Source: Maylandia zebra (taxonomy: Eukaryota; Chordata; Actinopteri; Cichliformes; Cichlidae). Taken from it: a DNA stretch of 64,000 nucleotides. The stretch covers positions 18,427,560 through 18,491,559 of the forward strand of contig NC_135177.1 in assembly GCF_041146795.1 (NCBI RefSeq). Reading direction: 5' to 3'. The notes beneath the pieces are model-generated. The model saw only the letters and a program-made list of their open reading frames with translations, had not been told where the DNA came from and made no database searches. The translations under genes were made by a program, and so were the position numbers. Below, in pieces: positions 52,924 through 63,292 of the stretch (positions are counted from its first letter, which is position 1; each line of letters starts with the position of its first letter).

Positions 52924-55900
52924 TTAGTCCCAAGGCCTAAAAAATGCAGAGACAGCATGTACCCTAGGCTCAGAAATAGAGTTAGCAGCCCCTTGTGCCA
53001 CCTCCCCTGTTGGTCTTGGGAGATGATGGATGTTTGAATGCTGGCCAGCTGTGGACCGGGTTGTTTTTCGCACCACCACATTTCTTGTATCAGAACTCGT
53101 AGAGGGAGCAGGAAGAGAGCTAGATGGAACTGGTGCTACACTCGGAGTAACTGTACAAGTGGCTGGGACATCGGAAGTTCGGTCTTCTGGCCGGAGCAAC
53201 AACTCAGGGCTACTTGGAATCACTGCCACTGGGCTGTAAGATGGTGAAACATTTACTTGAGGAGCTCCTATGCTCAGGAATAACAGGTCACTGTCACATG
53301 ATGAGTCATGTCCTGGTTCTGGGGAGGATATTTCTGGGCCATGTGAGCTACTGCTTGGAGCAGGCCCTTCTGATGGTGTAGCTGCCGTTACCACAGCCTT
53401 CAACAAGGTACGATGAACATGCTTCACACTGCTGGGATCATCTGCAGGTGCAATGGTATATACTGCCCCACCTCCTTTAGGTGCCTTCAGGATTCTATAT
53501 ACCACGGGTTTCCATCGATCTTGGATTTTACATCTCCCTCTTCCACTCAGATCGCGCAGGAACACCAACTGGCCGTCGTTCAATGGTGCCTCTTTCACCT
53601 TTTTGTCATGGTGCCTCTTTCTGCGGTCGGCAGCCAATTGCAATCGTTCCTTGGCTCCTTCGTGTACAACCTGTAGCCGGGCTTGATGCTCCTGAATCCA
53701 CTCGTGCACATCTCCACTGATGGGGTCCGGTACTCTGCCCAACAGAAAGTCCACTGGCAACCTGGGTTCTTGCCCAAACATCAATAAGAATGGGGTTTCC
53801 CCAGTAGCCTGATGGGGAGTGGTATTATAACAGTAGAGTAACTGGGGCAAACATACATTCCAGTCTCTTTTTCTGGATACTGGCAGGGTCCGCAACAAAT
53901 TGTGCAAAGTCCTATTAAAACGTTCACACTGACCATTTCCAGCCGGATGATAAGGAGTAGTGTGGGACTTCTCGATACCATAAAACCTGCAGAGCTGCTG
54001 GATCAGGGAGCTTTCAAAGTTACGACCCTGATCAGAATGGATACGCGCTGGTACACCAAACTTCGAAAACCACTCAGTCACGAGAACCTGGGCCACTGTA
54101 GCCGCACATTGGTCACGAGTGGGGACAGCCAATGTATACTTGCTGAAAACATCAGTCATCACCAAAACGTTCTCCAGCCCATTCCGGGAAGGTTCGAGCA
54201 AGGTGTAATCAATGGCCAAGATTTCATTTGGTCGAGAAGCCAACAAATGTCCCATGAAACTTTGAGCTGCTGGTTGGGTGTCTTTTGCAACTTGGCAACG
54301 TTCGCATCTCTGACACCAACGAGCTACCTCAGCAGACATACCTGGCCAGTAGCACCGTGAGCGGAGAAGCGCTAGGGTCCTTTCCACACCTTGATGGCCA
54401 TGCTCCTGATGAACATGAGTCAACACCTGCTCAATTAGTGCACTAGGCAGCAAAAGCTGAAGTACCACCTCGGCACCGTCAGGGCGATGAACCTGACGAT
54501 ACAGAACTCCTTCCCTTTCAATCAGACGATCCCATTGTCGTAGCAGCACCAGAGCAAGTGGAGCAAGCTGCTGCCGCTCCTCAAAGCTGGGTCGCTGCTT
54601 CCGTCTCCAGAACACCAAGATCTCTTTTATCACTGGGTCGACCTGTTGGAGGGTATGAAGATCAGGAGTAGTGAGATGGGGCAAAACTGTAATGGCAGCT
54701 TGTGATACCTCAGCTGGTCCCAGCCGCAAGGCTTGTTGAAGAGGTCCAGGCAAGGCTGTACCAGGAACCATGGCTTTAATCTCCTGAGGATCAGGTGGAT
54801 GCTGGCGAGATAAAGCGTCTGCATTCTTATTACTCCTTCCTGACCTGTACTTTAAGTCAAAGTCAAACGAAGCGAGCTGAGCTGCCCAGCGCTGTTCAGT
54901 AGCCCCAAGTTTAGCAGAAGACAAGTGACTAAGAGGATTGTTGTCGGTGTAAACAATACACTTGTGGCCCAACAAGTACTCTCTAAATTTCTCAGTCATG
55001 GCCCACTTAAGTGCCAAAAACTCCAGCTTCATTGAGCTATAATTTAACATATTGCGCTCAGTGGGCCTCAAACCCCGACTGGCATAGGCTATTGGCCTCA
55101 CCTTACCTCCCTGCTCCTGGGAAAGCACTGCCCCTAGGCCGGCATGGCTGGCATCCACTTCTAAAATAAAAGGCAAAGAGAAATCTGCATAAGCGAGCAC
55201 TGGTGCTGTTGTCAGTTTAGTCTTTAATGCCTCAAAACTGTGAGCACACTCTGCAGTCCAGTTCTCCATGATACCATGCTCTGACCTCTTCTTTGATTTT
55301 CTGCCTCCCCACTCTGCCACCAGTCTATGCAGAGGTGCCGCCAACTTGGCAAAACCCTCCACAAAACGGCGATAATAGCTGGCAAACCCAAGGAAGGAGC
55401 GTAGTTCCGAAACAGTCTTAGGAGGCTGCCAGTTAGCCACCACTTCCACCTTGCTAGGGTCCGTAGAGACACCTTGATCGGAGATGACATGGCCTAGGTA
55501 GCGAACCTCCCGCTGGAAAAAGGCACATTTGGCAAGCTTGGCTTTTAAACCTTCCTGCTGAAGCCGACCTAGCACCACATCCAGCCGCTCAAGATGTTGC
55601 GATACTGTTGATGAAAAGATTACAATGTCATCAAGATAGAGAAGCAGAGACTGGCACTGTTGATCACCGAAAAGGCGTTGCATTAGTCTCTGGAAGGTGC
55701 TAGGGGCATTACAGAGCCCAAATGGCATTCGGTTCCATTCAAATAGGCCGAAAGGAGTACAGAAGGCAGTCTTGGGCCTATCCTCTTCCGTAACTGGGAC
55801 CTGATTATAGCCACTTGCTAAATCCATGGTGGAAAACCAACGGGCACCAGTCAGCGCATCTAAGGATTCTTCAATGCGCGGCAGGGGGAATGCATCTTTC

Positions 55901-57141
55901 CTTGTCTTGTTGTTCAGTTGCCGATAATCAACACACATGCGCGGGCTGCCATCCTTCTTCTTAACGAGCACAATGGGAGAAGCATAGGGGCTGCTACTCT
56001 CTCTAATCACCTCGGCCCCTAACAACTGGTTAATATGCTCTTTCACAACCTCGTACTCTGAAGGGGGGATGCGCCTATAACGCTGCCGCACGGGGATATC
56101 GTCTAAGACTGGAATGTCATGGGAGATCAAGTTAGTGCAACCCAAATCAGTGTCATGAGCAGAAAAGACAGAGCTGTATTTCTTAAGGAGAGACCTCACC
56201 TGTCCCTGTTCCTCTGCTGACAGTTTAGACAAATCAATCCCTTCCATCTGATCCTGCACAGTAGGAGTGGCGGTGTGAGATGCCATTGTGGCTACGTTAG
56301 GGAGTACTTCTGTCACACCAGCGGGCAAACTGACCACATGAACATCTTCCAGGGTCCCTATAACGGTCCTAGGGTAAAGCAAGACCGCCGTAGTCCCTAC
56401 ATTAACAACTGGTATGTATGCAGTACCTCGAACCACTCGAACCAATGCAGGGGACGCTAAAAGTCCAGCCGGCAAGTTAACATCAGTAGGTTCAAATAAC
56501 ACAGTGGCACCTGAATATTGCTCAGAACAGGTGGCGGCCACTACTTTCATTACACCACCCGGAATGCAACATGCTCGCTTACCCCTCACTCTCACATGGC
56601 CAGACAAATCCAGTGGGGCTCTTATACTAACGTCATGGCACTTTTGCAGCGCCTGCACAAGGGGTTTAGGGGCCTCTGTGACAAAGCCCAAACTAAACAA
56701 TGCTTCACCGTGTTGCCCAAAAAGCTCGTGGTAACACTTCCGAATGACATTCATCCCCAATACACCCGGAACCGTGGGAGGTCCTGCACCTGGAGGATCT
56801 TTAACGACCAACACGCCACACTGTGGAAGAAACTTGTCACAGAGCTCTACACTTAACTCGATATAGCCAAGGTAAGGAATTGACAACCCATTAGCCGCTT
56901 TAAGCTGCAACCAATGACAAGCTTGGAGACGCTCTTGACCCCAGGACTCAAAATGCTGGCGGAAAAAACTTTCAGTAATGGTGGAGACCATGGACCCCGT
57001 ATCAACCAAACAAGGTACTTTTATACCGCCCATGTCCACATCTATATGAGGACAGGATGAAATTAATTTGGAGACTGCCTCTGGACCATTAGAAGCAACC
57101 CTTGAGCCAATAGACACCCCACCCGAACTGTGGCTCGGCAA
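52924..57141 (-). CDS. pol: Ty3/gypsy Pol polyprotein (fossil element gene)
   Basis: An open frame of 1405 residues. Domain order is protease (LVDTGSMVST near residue 45), reverse transcriptase (FSTMDLASGYNQ, YLDDIVIFSS), RNase H (LEVDASHAGLGAVLS, YTDNNPLSHL), then integrase. The integrase has an HHCC finger (HQEHGHQG, CQRCERCQVAK) and a DDE core (AIDYTLLEP, IHSDQGRNFE, NGQCERFNRTLHN). This order is that of Ty3/gypsy (Metaviridae). A Ser/Pro-rich C-terminus follows. Gag lies just upstream in a different frame, as is common in the family. Confidence 0.93.
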   Translation of the reverse strand: MPSHSSGGVSIGSRVASNGPEAVSKLISSCPHIDVDMGGIKVPCLVDTGSMVSTITESFFRQHFESWGQERLQACHWLQLKAANGLSIPYLGYIELSVELCDKFLPQCGVLVVKDPPGAGPPTVPGVLGMNVIRKCYHELFGQHGEALFSLGFVTEAPKPLVQALQKCHDVSIRAPLDLSGHVRVRGKRACCIPGGVMKVVAATCSEQYSGATVLFEPTDVNLPAGLLASPALVRVVRGTAYIPVVNVGTTAVLLYPRTVIGTLEDVHVVSLPAGVTEVLPNVATMASHTATPTVQDQMEGIDLSKLSAEEQGQVRSLLKKYSSVFSAHDTDLGCTNLISHDIPVLDDIPVRQRYRRIPPSEYEVVKEHINQLLGAEVIRESSSPYASPIVLVKKKDGSPRMCVDYRQLNNKTRKDAFPLPRIEESLDALTGARWFSTMDLASGYNQVPVTEEDRPKTAFCTPFGLFEWNRMPFGLCNAPSTFQRLMQRLFGDQQCQSLLLYLDDIVIFSSTVSQHLERLDVVLGRLQQEGLKAKLAKCAFFQREVRYLGHVISDQGVSTDPSKVEVVANWQPPKTVSELRSFLGFASYYRRFVEGFAKLAAPLHRLVAEWGGRKSKKRSEHGIMENWTAECAHSFEALKTKLTTAPVLAYADFSLPFILEVDASHAGLGAVLSQEQGGKVRPIAYASRGLRPTERNMLNYSSMKLEFLALKWAMTEKFREYLLGHKCIVYTDNNPLSHLSSAKLGATEQRWAAQLASFDFDLKYRSGRSNKNADALSRQHPPDPQEIKAMVPGTALPGPLQQALRLGPAEVSQAAITVLPHLTTPDLHTLQQVDPVIKEILVFWRRKQRPSFEERQQLAPLALVLLRQWDRLIEREGVLYRQVHRPDGAEVVLQLLLPSALIEQVLTHVHQEHGHQGVERTLALLRSRCYWPGMSAEVARWCQRCERCQVAKDTQPAAQSFMGHLLASRPNEILAIDYTLLEPSRNGLENVLVMTDVFSKYTLAVPTRDQCAATVAQVLVTEWFSKFGVPARIHSDQGRNFESSLIQQLCRFYGIEKSHTTPYHPAGNGQCERFNRTLHNLLRTLPVSRKRDWNVCLPQLLYCYNTTPHQATGETPFLLMFGQEPRLPVDFLLGRVPDPISGDVHEWIQEHQARLQVVHEGAKERLQLAADRRKRHHDKKVKEAPLNDGQLVFLRDLSGRGRCKIQDRWKPVVYRILKAPKGGGAVYTIAPADDPSSVKHVHRTLLKAVVTAATPSEGPAPSSSSHGPEISSPEPGHDSSCDSDLLFLSIGAPQVNVSPSYSPVAVIPSSPELLLRPEDRTSDVPATCTVTPSVAPVPSSSLPAPSTSSDTRNVVVRKTTRSTAGQHSNIHHLPRPTGEVAQGAANSISEPRVHAVSAFFRPWD

Positions 57142-57152
57142 TACGGAGGGTG

Positions 57153-58244
57153 CTAGTTTTCCGAAGCCGTATTTAAAGGAGAGTGCCTGCGATTATGCAG
57201 AGGGGCCTGCGGAGGAGGCCGGGAACGAGGAACGCGTTCCCCATCACACTCCCGAGCAACATGTCCAGGTTGCTGACAACGACGGCATATAATGGAGTCG
57301 CCCCGTCCTGAGCGAGGCATTCGATGGGGGCCCTGCAATCGAGCAATGCTCTGAGTGAGCTGATTAAGTTGCTCCTGCTGGCGCTTTAACAATTCCTTCA
57401 TCTCGCTCATCTCAGACAAATGGGTAGACTGAGCTATTCCTGAGGGACCGCTATGGACCCCATACTGAATGCCATAAACAGAAGGGACAGAACTGCTTCT
57501 ATGCCTAACGCCACTAGGCAACCCTTCACGTTCCCACCTAATAGCTTCCCCTCTAATCTCCAGCAATGTCAGTGTTGGCTGCCTCCTTACTAGCTGCTTT
57601 AACTCCCGCCGCAAGGTACTATCTAAGACCTGTTCAACAAATTGATCTCTTAATAAAACGTCAGCATTGGGCATGCCATTGGGGGCACTCGATTTAACTT
57701 TTTCCATAAGACCCAAGAGAGCGAGAGAAAACTCTTGCAGTGTCTCACTTTCCTGCTGTTTTCTAGAGAAGAAAGCTTCCTGCAATGCTACATAGGAGTC
57801 TGAACAGCCATAAAGTTCTTGCAATATAGTAATTATCTTAGCAGGATCAGTCCTCTCTGCACTAGAGCGATATTTAATCTCCTCACGTGCTTCTCCTTCT
57901 AGGTGGTCAAACAGGAAAAATGCTTTATCAGCCAAAGACAAATGGCGTGCTCTAGCACAACCTTCTATTTCCTCCAACCATTCATTCAACCCTATACCTG
58001 ATTTTCCTCTAAACATAGGGCACTTTCTGTCACGGGGCACAAAAACTAGTCTCTCTGCTACAGAGACACCAGCCGTTGGGGGGTTAACAGATGATGCAGT
58101 TGAAGTAGAAGGTGTAGCACTAGTACCTGACCCAACAGCCCTCTCCTGACGCAGCCTCTCATTGTCTGCTTTCAGCTGCGCGATCAAGTCCCTGAGTTCC
58201 TGTAACTCTTCCTCCATCTCTGTAACACAGCTGTGAAATCCCAC
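57153..58244 (-). CDS. gag: Ty3/gypsy Gag protein (fossil element gene)
   Basis: An open frame of 363 residues. It has an N-terminal coiled-coil stretch (EEELQELRDLIAQLKADNER), a capsid-like central part (FLFDHLEGEAREEIKYR) and a C-terminal CCHC zinc knuckle (CRRCQQPGHVAREC). This is the retrotransposon Gag layout. No envelope gene was found. Confidence 0.9.
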   Translation of the reverse strand: MGFHSCVTEMEEELQELRDLIAQLKADNERLRQERAVGSGTSATPSTSTASSVNPPTAGVSVAERLVFVPRDRKCPMFRGKSGIGLNEWLEEIEGCARARHLSLADKAFFLFDHLEGEAREEIKYRSSAERTDPAKIITILQELYGCSDSYVALQEAFFSRKQQESETLQEFSLALLGLMEKVKSSAPNGMPNADVLLRDQFVEQVLDSTLRRELKQLVRRQPTLTLLEIRGEAIRWEREGLPSGVRHRSSSVPSVYGIQYGVHSGPSGIAQSTHLSEMSEMKELLKRQQEQLNQLTQSIARLQGPHRMPRSGRGDSIICRRCQQPGHVARECDGERVPRSRPPPQAPLHNRRHSPLNTASEN

Positions 58245-58377
58245 ACCAAAGTAGCTGCTGCTTTGCCTTTATTCTGTACAAAAATAATATAAAAAAACAA
58301 TTTACATTACACCAAACAAAAAAAGAAGAACACACGTCTCTGTTTTAAAGAGTATATCCTGCCGACAACGCCAAGTT

Positions 58378-59590
58378 TGTGGCGAGACGAGGATGGGGTA
58401 TAAAGTAAATACTCTTTGCAGTTTTAAAAAGACAACGCCACCCTGGGAATTTCACCCAGAGAATACTGAAAGTAACACTAAATCACCAGAAAGGCACTTA
58501 GGTTCGCTATACTCAGTCCAGAGACGAGGTTCAATGATCAACAAATTCACAATTTATTAATAATTATTTAAAACACCATATAAAAGCACAATCATAAATA
58601 TTCAAATATGCTTAAAAAGGTATTCAGAGCTGAGGCTTACCAGTGGAGGGGCAGGGATGCCACACACAAACTAAAGAAAGAAAACACACCCAAAACACAA
58701 GTGCAGCACACTATCACACACACTCACGCTAATAAACTAAACAAGGCAGGTGTGTACACTCAAGGGATCCCACCACCAAGGCACCCTAGTCTCCTCCACG
58801 TCGGCACTCCGCATCTGAATAAAAGAAACAAAGAAAATGTTAATATATTACAACAAACTAATGTGTAGCACCGGGGGATAACCCAACTGCAGGACCACAC
58901 TGGTGATCCACAGCTAGAAAAAGGGCCTCCCACCAGTGGTGTAACAAAAATCCAAACTACAAATCAAAAGCAATAAAACAACATACAATCTGAATAAAAC
59001 TCTAAAATCTGGAGCAAACGGAATCGCCGTACTGCTCCAACTTGCCGTCCACACGACGATAAGTTAACAGTCAATCAATATGCACGCCAGCTGACTCCGA
59101 TAACCGGCATGCATATGGCCGTTGTCCACGCCGACGTCCACTGTAAAAGCTGACAGCAGCAGGGAAGAATTCTCACAACGGGAACAGACGGTAAAAGCAC
59201 AGCAAGGCAAAACAGCAGCACTTCAGTTCGCGTAGCTTGGCGCAAAACTACGGTCCACACTTCCTGCGAAACATAATAAATAATTACTATAAAAGAACAA
59301 TAGAAGGCAGAGAGCGTAACAAAAGTTGATTACGTACCAAGTAAGCCGGGTCACAGAACGTAAGCAGAATAGCTCAGAGGAGGCTTCTATAGCTACGACC
59401 AGCCGCGATGGAGGCTTCAGAAGAATAACCCACAAACGATCTCTACCACACCGAGGAAGTCAGGTGACCAAAAAGGAGATCACAGGCAAGCAATGCAGAG
59501 ACACTCAAATGGCCACTATTTATACCAGCGCCCCCTAATGGGCCAGGCTGAAAGTGGGTTGGACCGAGGGATAACATTCATCCTGCCACA
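58378..59590 (-). repeat. 5' LTR of the Ty3/gypsy element
   Basis: Same 1213 bp as the LTR at 51655. On the minus strand it lies upstream of gag and would hold the promoter. Confidence 0.95.
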
Positions 59591-61035
59591 CATGGATGAC
59601 ATCAAGCTGTATGCCAAGAGTGAACGAGACATCGATTCACTGATCCACACTACCAGGCTATACAGCAATGACATTGGAATGTCGTTCGGACTGGAGAAGT
59701 GTAGCCGGATGGTAACAAAGAGAGGGAAGGTAGTCAGAACTGAGGGGATTGAACTACCAGAAGGCAACATTGCAGACATAGAGGACAGTTACAAGTACTT
59801 GGGGATCCCGCAGGCGAATGGGAACCATGAAGAGGCCGCTAGAAAAGCTGCAACCACCAAGTACCTGCAGAGGGTCAGGCAAGTCCTGAGGAGTCAGCTG
59901 AATGGTAAGAACAAGATCCGGGCCATCAACACGTACGCCCTGCCCGTGATCAGGTACCCTGCTGGGGTAATAGGCTGGCCAAAGGAGGAGATAGAAGCCA
60001 CTGACATAAAGACAAGAAAGCTCCTTACCATGCATGGAGGGTTTCACCCCAAGTCCAGCACCCTGAGACTGTACGCTAAGCGGAAGGAAGGGGGCCGGGG
60101 ACTGGTGAGTGTCAGCACCACAGTCCAGGATGAGACAACGAACATCCAAGAATACATTGGGAAGATGGCCCCAACTGAGGAGGGAGACGAGGAACCATCA
60201 TGGAAGGACAGGCCCCTGCACGGTATGTACCACCGGCAGATAGAGGAGGTGGCTGATATCCAGAAATCCTACCAGTGGCTGGACAAAGCTGGACTGAAAG
60301 ACAGCACAGAGGCACTAATCATGGCAGCACAAGAACAAGCTCTGAGCACAAGATCCATAGAGGCTGGGGTCTATCACACCAGGCAAGACCCCAGGTGCAG
60401 GCTGTGTAAAGATGCCCCAGAGACAATCCAGCACATAACAGCAGGGTGCAAGATGCTAGCAGGCAAGGCATACATGGAACGCCATAACCAAGTGGCCGGC
60501 ATAGTGTACAGGAACATCTGTGTCGAGTATAAGCTGGAAGTCCCGAGGTCAAAATGGGAGATGCCCCCAAGGGTGGTGGAGAATGACCGAGCTAAGATCC
60601 TGTGGGACTTCCAGATACAGACGGACAAAATGGTGGTGGCTAACCAACCGGACATAGTGGTGGTAGACAAACAGAAGAAGACGGCCGTAGTGATCGATGT
60701 AGCGGTTCCGAATGACAGCAATATCAGGAAGAAGGAACACGAGAAGCTGGAGAAATACCAAGGGCTCAGAGAAGAGCTCGAGAGGATGTGGAGGGTGAAG
60801 GTAACGGTGGTCCCCGTGGTAATCGGAGCACTAGGTGCGGTGACTCCCAAGCTAGGCGAGTGGCTCCAGCAGATCCCGGGAACAACATCGGAGATCTCTG
60901 TCCAGAAGAGCACAGTCCTGGGAACAGCTAAGATACTGCGCAGGACCCTCAAGCTCCCAGGCCTCTGGTAGAGGACCCGAGCTTGAAGGATAAACCGCCC
61001 GCAGGGGCGTGCTGGGTGTTTTCTTTTTTTTTTTT

Positions 61036-62279
61036 GTTATATAAATCCTTTAAAATTATAACCAACAGATTAACACATTAGGTTTTTGTAGGCTATTAAA
61101 CTATGAAATACAGTCAAAGAACTGGAGATAGCCTCCGCTTATTATAGGTTTGTTATTGCACGGATGAGCTGTGCCCTTCTCAATTAGGACTTGTGGTTGT
61201 TGCAAAATCAAAATGGTATTGCCTCACTATTCATTCTGAGACTAAAAATAAAATTAAGTCAAGAATTATTTTTTTTAAAAATGGCTACTAAACACATTCT
61301 TCTTACACAAGGATAGATGTAGAACTGCAAAGCAAAAAATAAATACCGTAATAGGTATGATGGCTCCGGCCTTGTTATTGATTGGTGGGCATGTTTTTGT
61401 TTACTATTTTAATTTCCTCATTAACAGCTCCTCCCATCCACTGAAAGAAAACCTGTTTAGTATACGGTTTATATTACATTCTTCTTATAAGCAGGACAGA
61501 GGAGAGAAGAAAAGGTGCGGAGAGCAGAGGAGCTGAACAACGAGATACCAAAATAACAGGAAAGAAGTTATGAGACCAGGGCAGGTAAAATTTAAAAACT
61601 TTACTAGATAAATACTTTCTCAAATTAATACTTCATCGACATTCTAACATTTTTTTTTAAAGTTTTATTCCTGCTGCTTAATTTTTTTTATTGCCTCAAA
61701 CAAGAAGAACTCAAATTGAACTTTTTATTGTTTACTGTTTATTTCTGAATCATTCTAAGAATTCAATCTTTAGTGTTCATAATGTTTGATATGTTATATG
61801 AATTATACTATAAAATGTAATTTTAAAAAAACTTTAAAGAGGTGTTGTTATCAAAGGAAAATCCAAAACATTTCAGAGCTGGGCTAAGGGCTCAGTGTTT
61901 CAAAACCCTAACAACCCCCCTGGTATAAAGTAACAAATTTACTAAGAAATAAGAATAACTGAATATGTGATTAAGAAAAAAGCAAAACTAATAAATTAAT
62001 AAATAAACAGAAGAACATCATAAAAACGCACTCCTGTAACGAGCTGTCATTTAGGATGGCACCGTGGTAGTAGAATCGTGAAATGGACACTTGTGGCAAT
62101 GATTCTGATATATGACAATTTATGTCATCTTTTTCAATGATATTACTGAAGTCAAGTACTCAGTGCAGAGTTCAGAAATTACAAAAGAAATAGCAAGATC
62201 GTATCAATAAATTATAAACAAACCACTATTAATGCAAATGATTACCCAGTGCCATGTGCAGAAAGTAATGATATACATG
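61036..62279. other. Spacer between copies 3 and 4, with an orphan exon-like motif
   Basis: 61040-61260 is homologous to the 3' flank of copy 1 (37535-37700). Near 61494 a TATAAG box is followed about 70-80 bp later by ATGAGACCAGGGCAG|GTAAAA (about 61570-61584), which looks like a short first coding exon with a donor. No matching second exon follows before copy 4. The rest is AT-rich. Confidence 0.35.
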
Positions 62280-62485
62280 GTCAGAGGGCCCGGTGGCGCC
62301 AGTGTCCGGCAGCCTCGCCTCTGTCAGTGCGCCCCAGAGCGGCTGTGGCTACACTGTAGCTTGCCATCACCAGTGTGTGAATGTGTGTGTGAATGGGTGG
62401 ATGACTGAATGTGTAAAGTGCTTTGGGGTCCTTAGGGACTAGTAAAGCGCTATACAAATACAGGCCATTTACCATTTACCATTTA
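62280..62485 (+). repeat. SINE/LINE-tail retroposon with (ATTTACC)n end
   Basis: GGGCCCGGTGGCGCCAGTGT at the left is followed by GTGAATGGGTGGATGACTG and TAAAGCGCTATACAAATAC, ending in CCATTTACC repeats. It is a widespread fish retroposon. It also encodes no protein. Confidence 0.65.
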
Positions 62486-62894
62486 CATAGTACTGGTATA
62501 CACTGTTAAATGCATGACCACCGAGAAAAATCAACTGCTTGAGACATATGGTATTCTATTATTTGAAAAGTGTCCTTGGGCACCTCTACTTAGTTCTATC
62601 TGAACATCTAGATCAACCAGATAATTACAGCTAATGTGCAAACACACAGAAACTTTCCAACACGTGTGCAGGAAGCATTACTGTGTTTTTAAAGCACAGC
62701 TAATGCTAACAAAGAAGCAAAAGCATATTTACATTTTTTCCATCTCTGCACCAGTGACTACTTCCATACAAAATAAATAATATACAGTTTTACTGTTTGC
62801 ATCGACACTTAATAACAACAGTCTTTGCCAAACAGCCACTTTAATGTTATTTGGTGAATCTTTATGCAATAAACTCTTACATTTTTAGCACTTC

Positions 62895-63292
62895 TTTGTC
62901 TTTTGTGTTCATCTGATAAGCCAAAGAGTGTCTGTAAGGGTGCATGAATGTGAGTACAGTGCAGCACAAGAACGATGTAGCTAACCACGATCGGTGATTG
63001 TCTACAGTGATATATGTACAACATTGGCACAATATACAGATATAAATAATACTCTTGTAAGATTTGTCCAACCATCACAAAAATGTTCATTCAGTTCAGG
63101 CAAATGTTGTTGCATTAGCATATTCTGAGGCATTACTATTAAATTATCTGCTCATTTCTGTATTTGCATACTGCTTCATCTGCAGCTGCAAAAACTGAGA
63201 GGGCAGCGTTATCAAAGACAGAGAGCAAGTAGAAGCAGCAACTGATAGAGATCAACTTACAACCACGGCAGACTCTCTCAGCTAAAAAGAGC
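62895..63292 (+). promoter_or_regulatory. Upstream block of receptor copy 4
   Basis: CATCTGATAAGCC (about 62911) is followed by AAAGAGTG, as in copy 1. The proximal module includes an exact octamer, ATTTGCAT (about 63163), and CATCTGCAGCTGC. From about 63080 the DNA is near-identical to copy 3; left of that it is more divergent. Confidence 0.45.

Larger units (their letters stand above)
51655..59590 (-). mobile_element. Ty3/gypsy LTR retrotransposon, whole-looking and young
   Basis: Two 1213-bp LTRs (51655-52867 and 58378-59590) begin TGTGGC, end GCCACA, and look identical as read. A 4-bp duplication, CATG, flanks the insert (51651-51654, 59591-59594). The element lies on the minus strand. 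A purine-rich tract borders the left LTR, and a TGGCG-starting primer-binding candidate borders the right LTR. Gag and pol frames are both open, so the copy looks whole. Matching LTRs imply a recent insertion. It sits inside the LINE between receptor copies 3 and 4. Confidence 0.95.
50340..61035 (+). mobile_element. REL-endonuclease LINE (R2 superclade, perhaps R4/Rex6-like), split by a Ty3 element
   Basis: Coding sequence occupies 50340-51654 and resumes at 59591, ending with stop TAG at 60971; a short 3' UTR and T-run follow to about 61035. The left part is reverse transcriptase (APGPDMVHAYWLKK, NYRPITCLSTTWKLLSG, WIDYKKAYDSMPHSW, YQGDALSPLLFCIGLNPLS). LLYM at 51654 and DDIKLYAK at 59595 are the two halves of the YMDD active site. 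The right part has a zinc finger (CRLCKDAPETIQHITAGC) and a restriction-like endonuclease motif (PDIVVVDKQKK...VIDVAVP). The frame is the same on both sides of the insert. The element lacks its 5' start. With no stop seen in the coding part, it was recently active. Confidence 0.85.
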
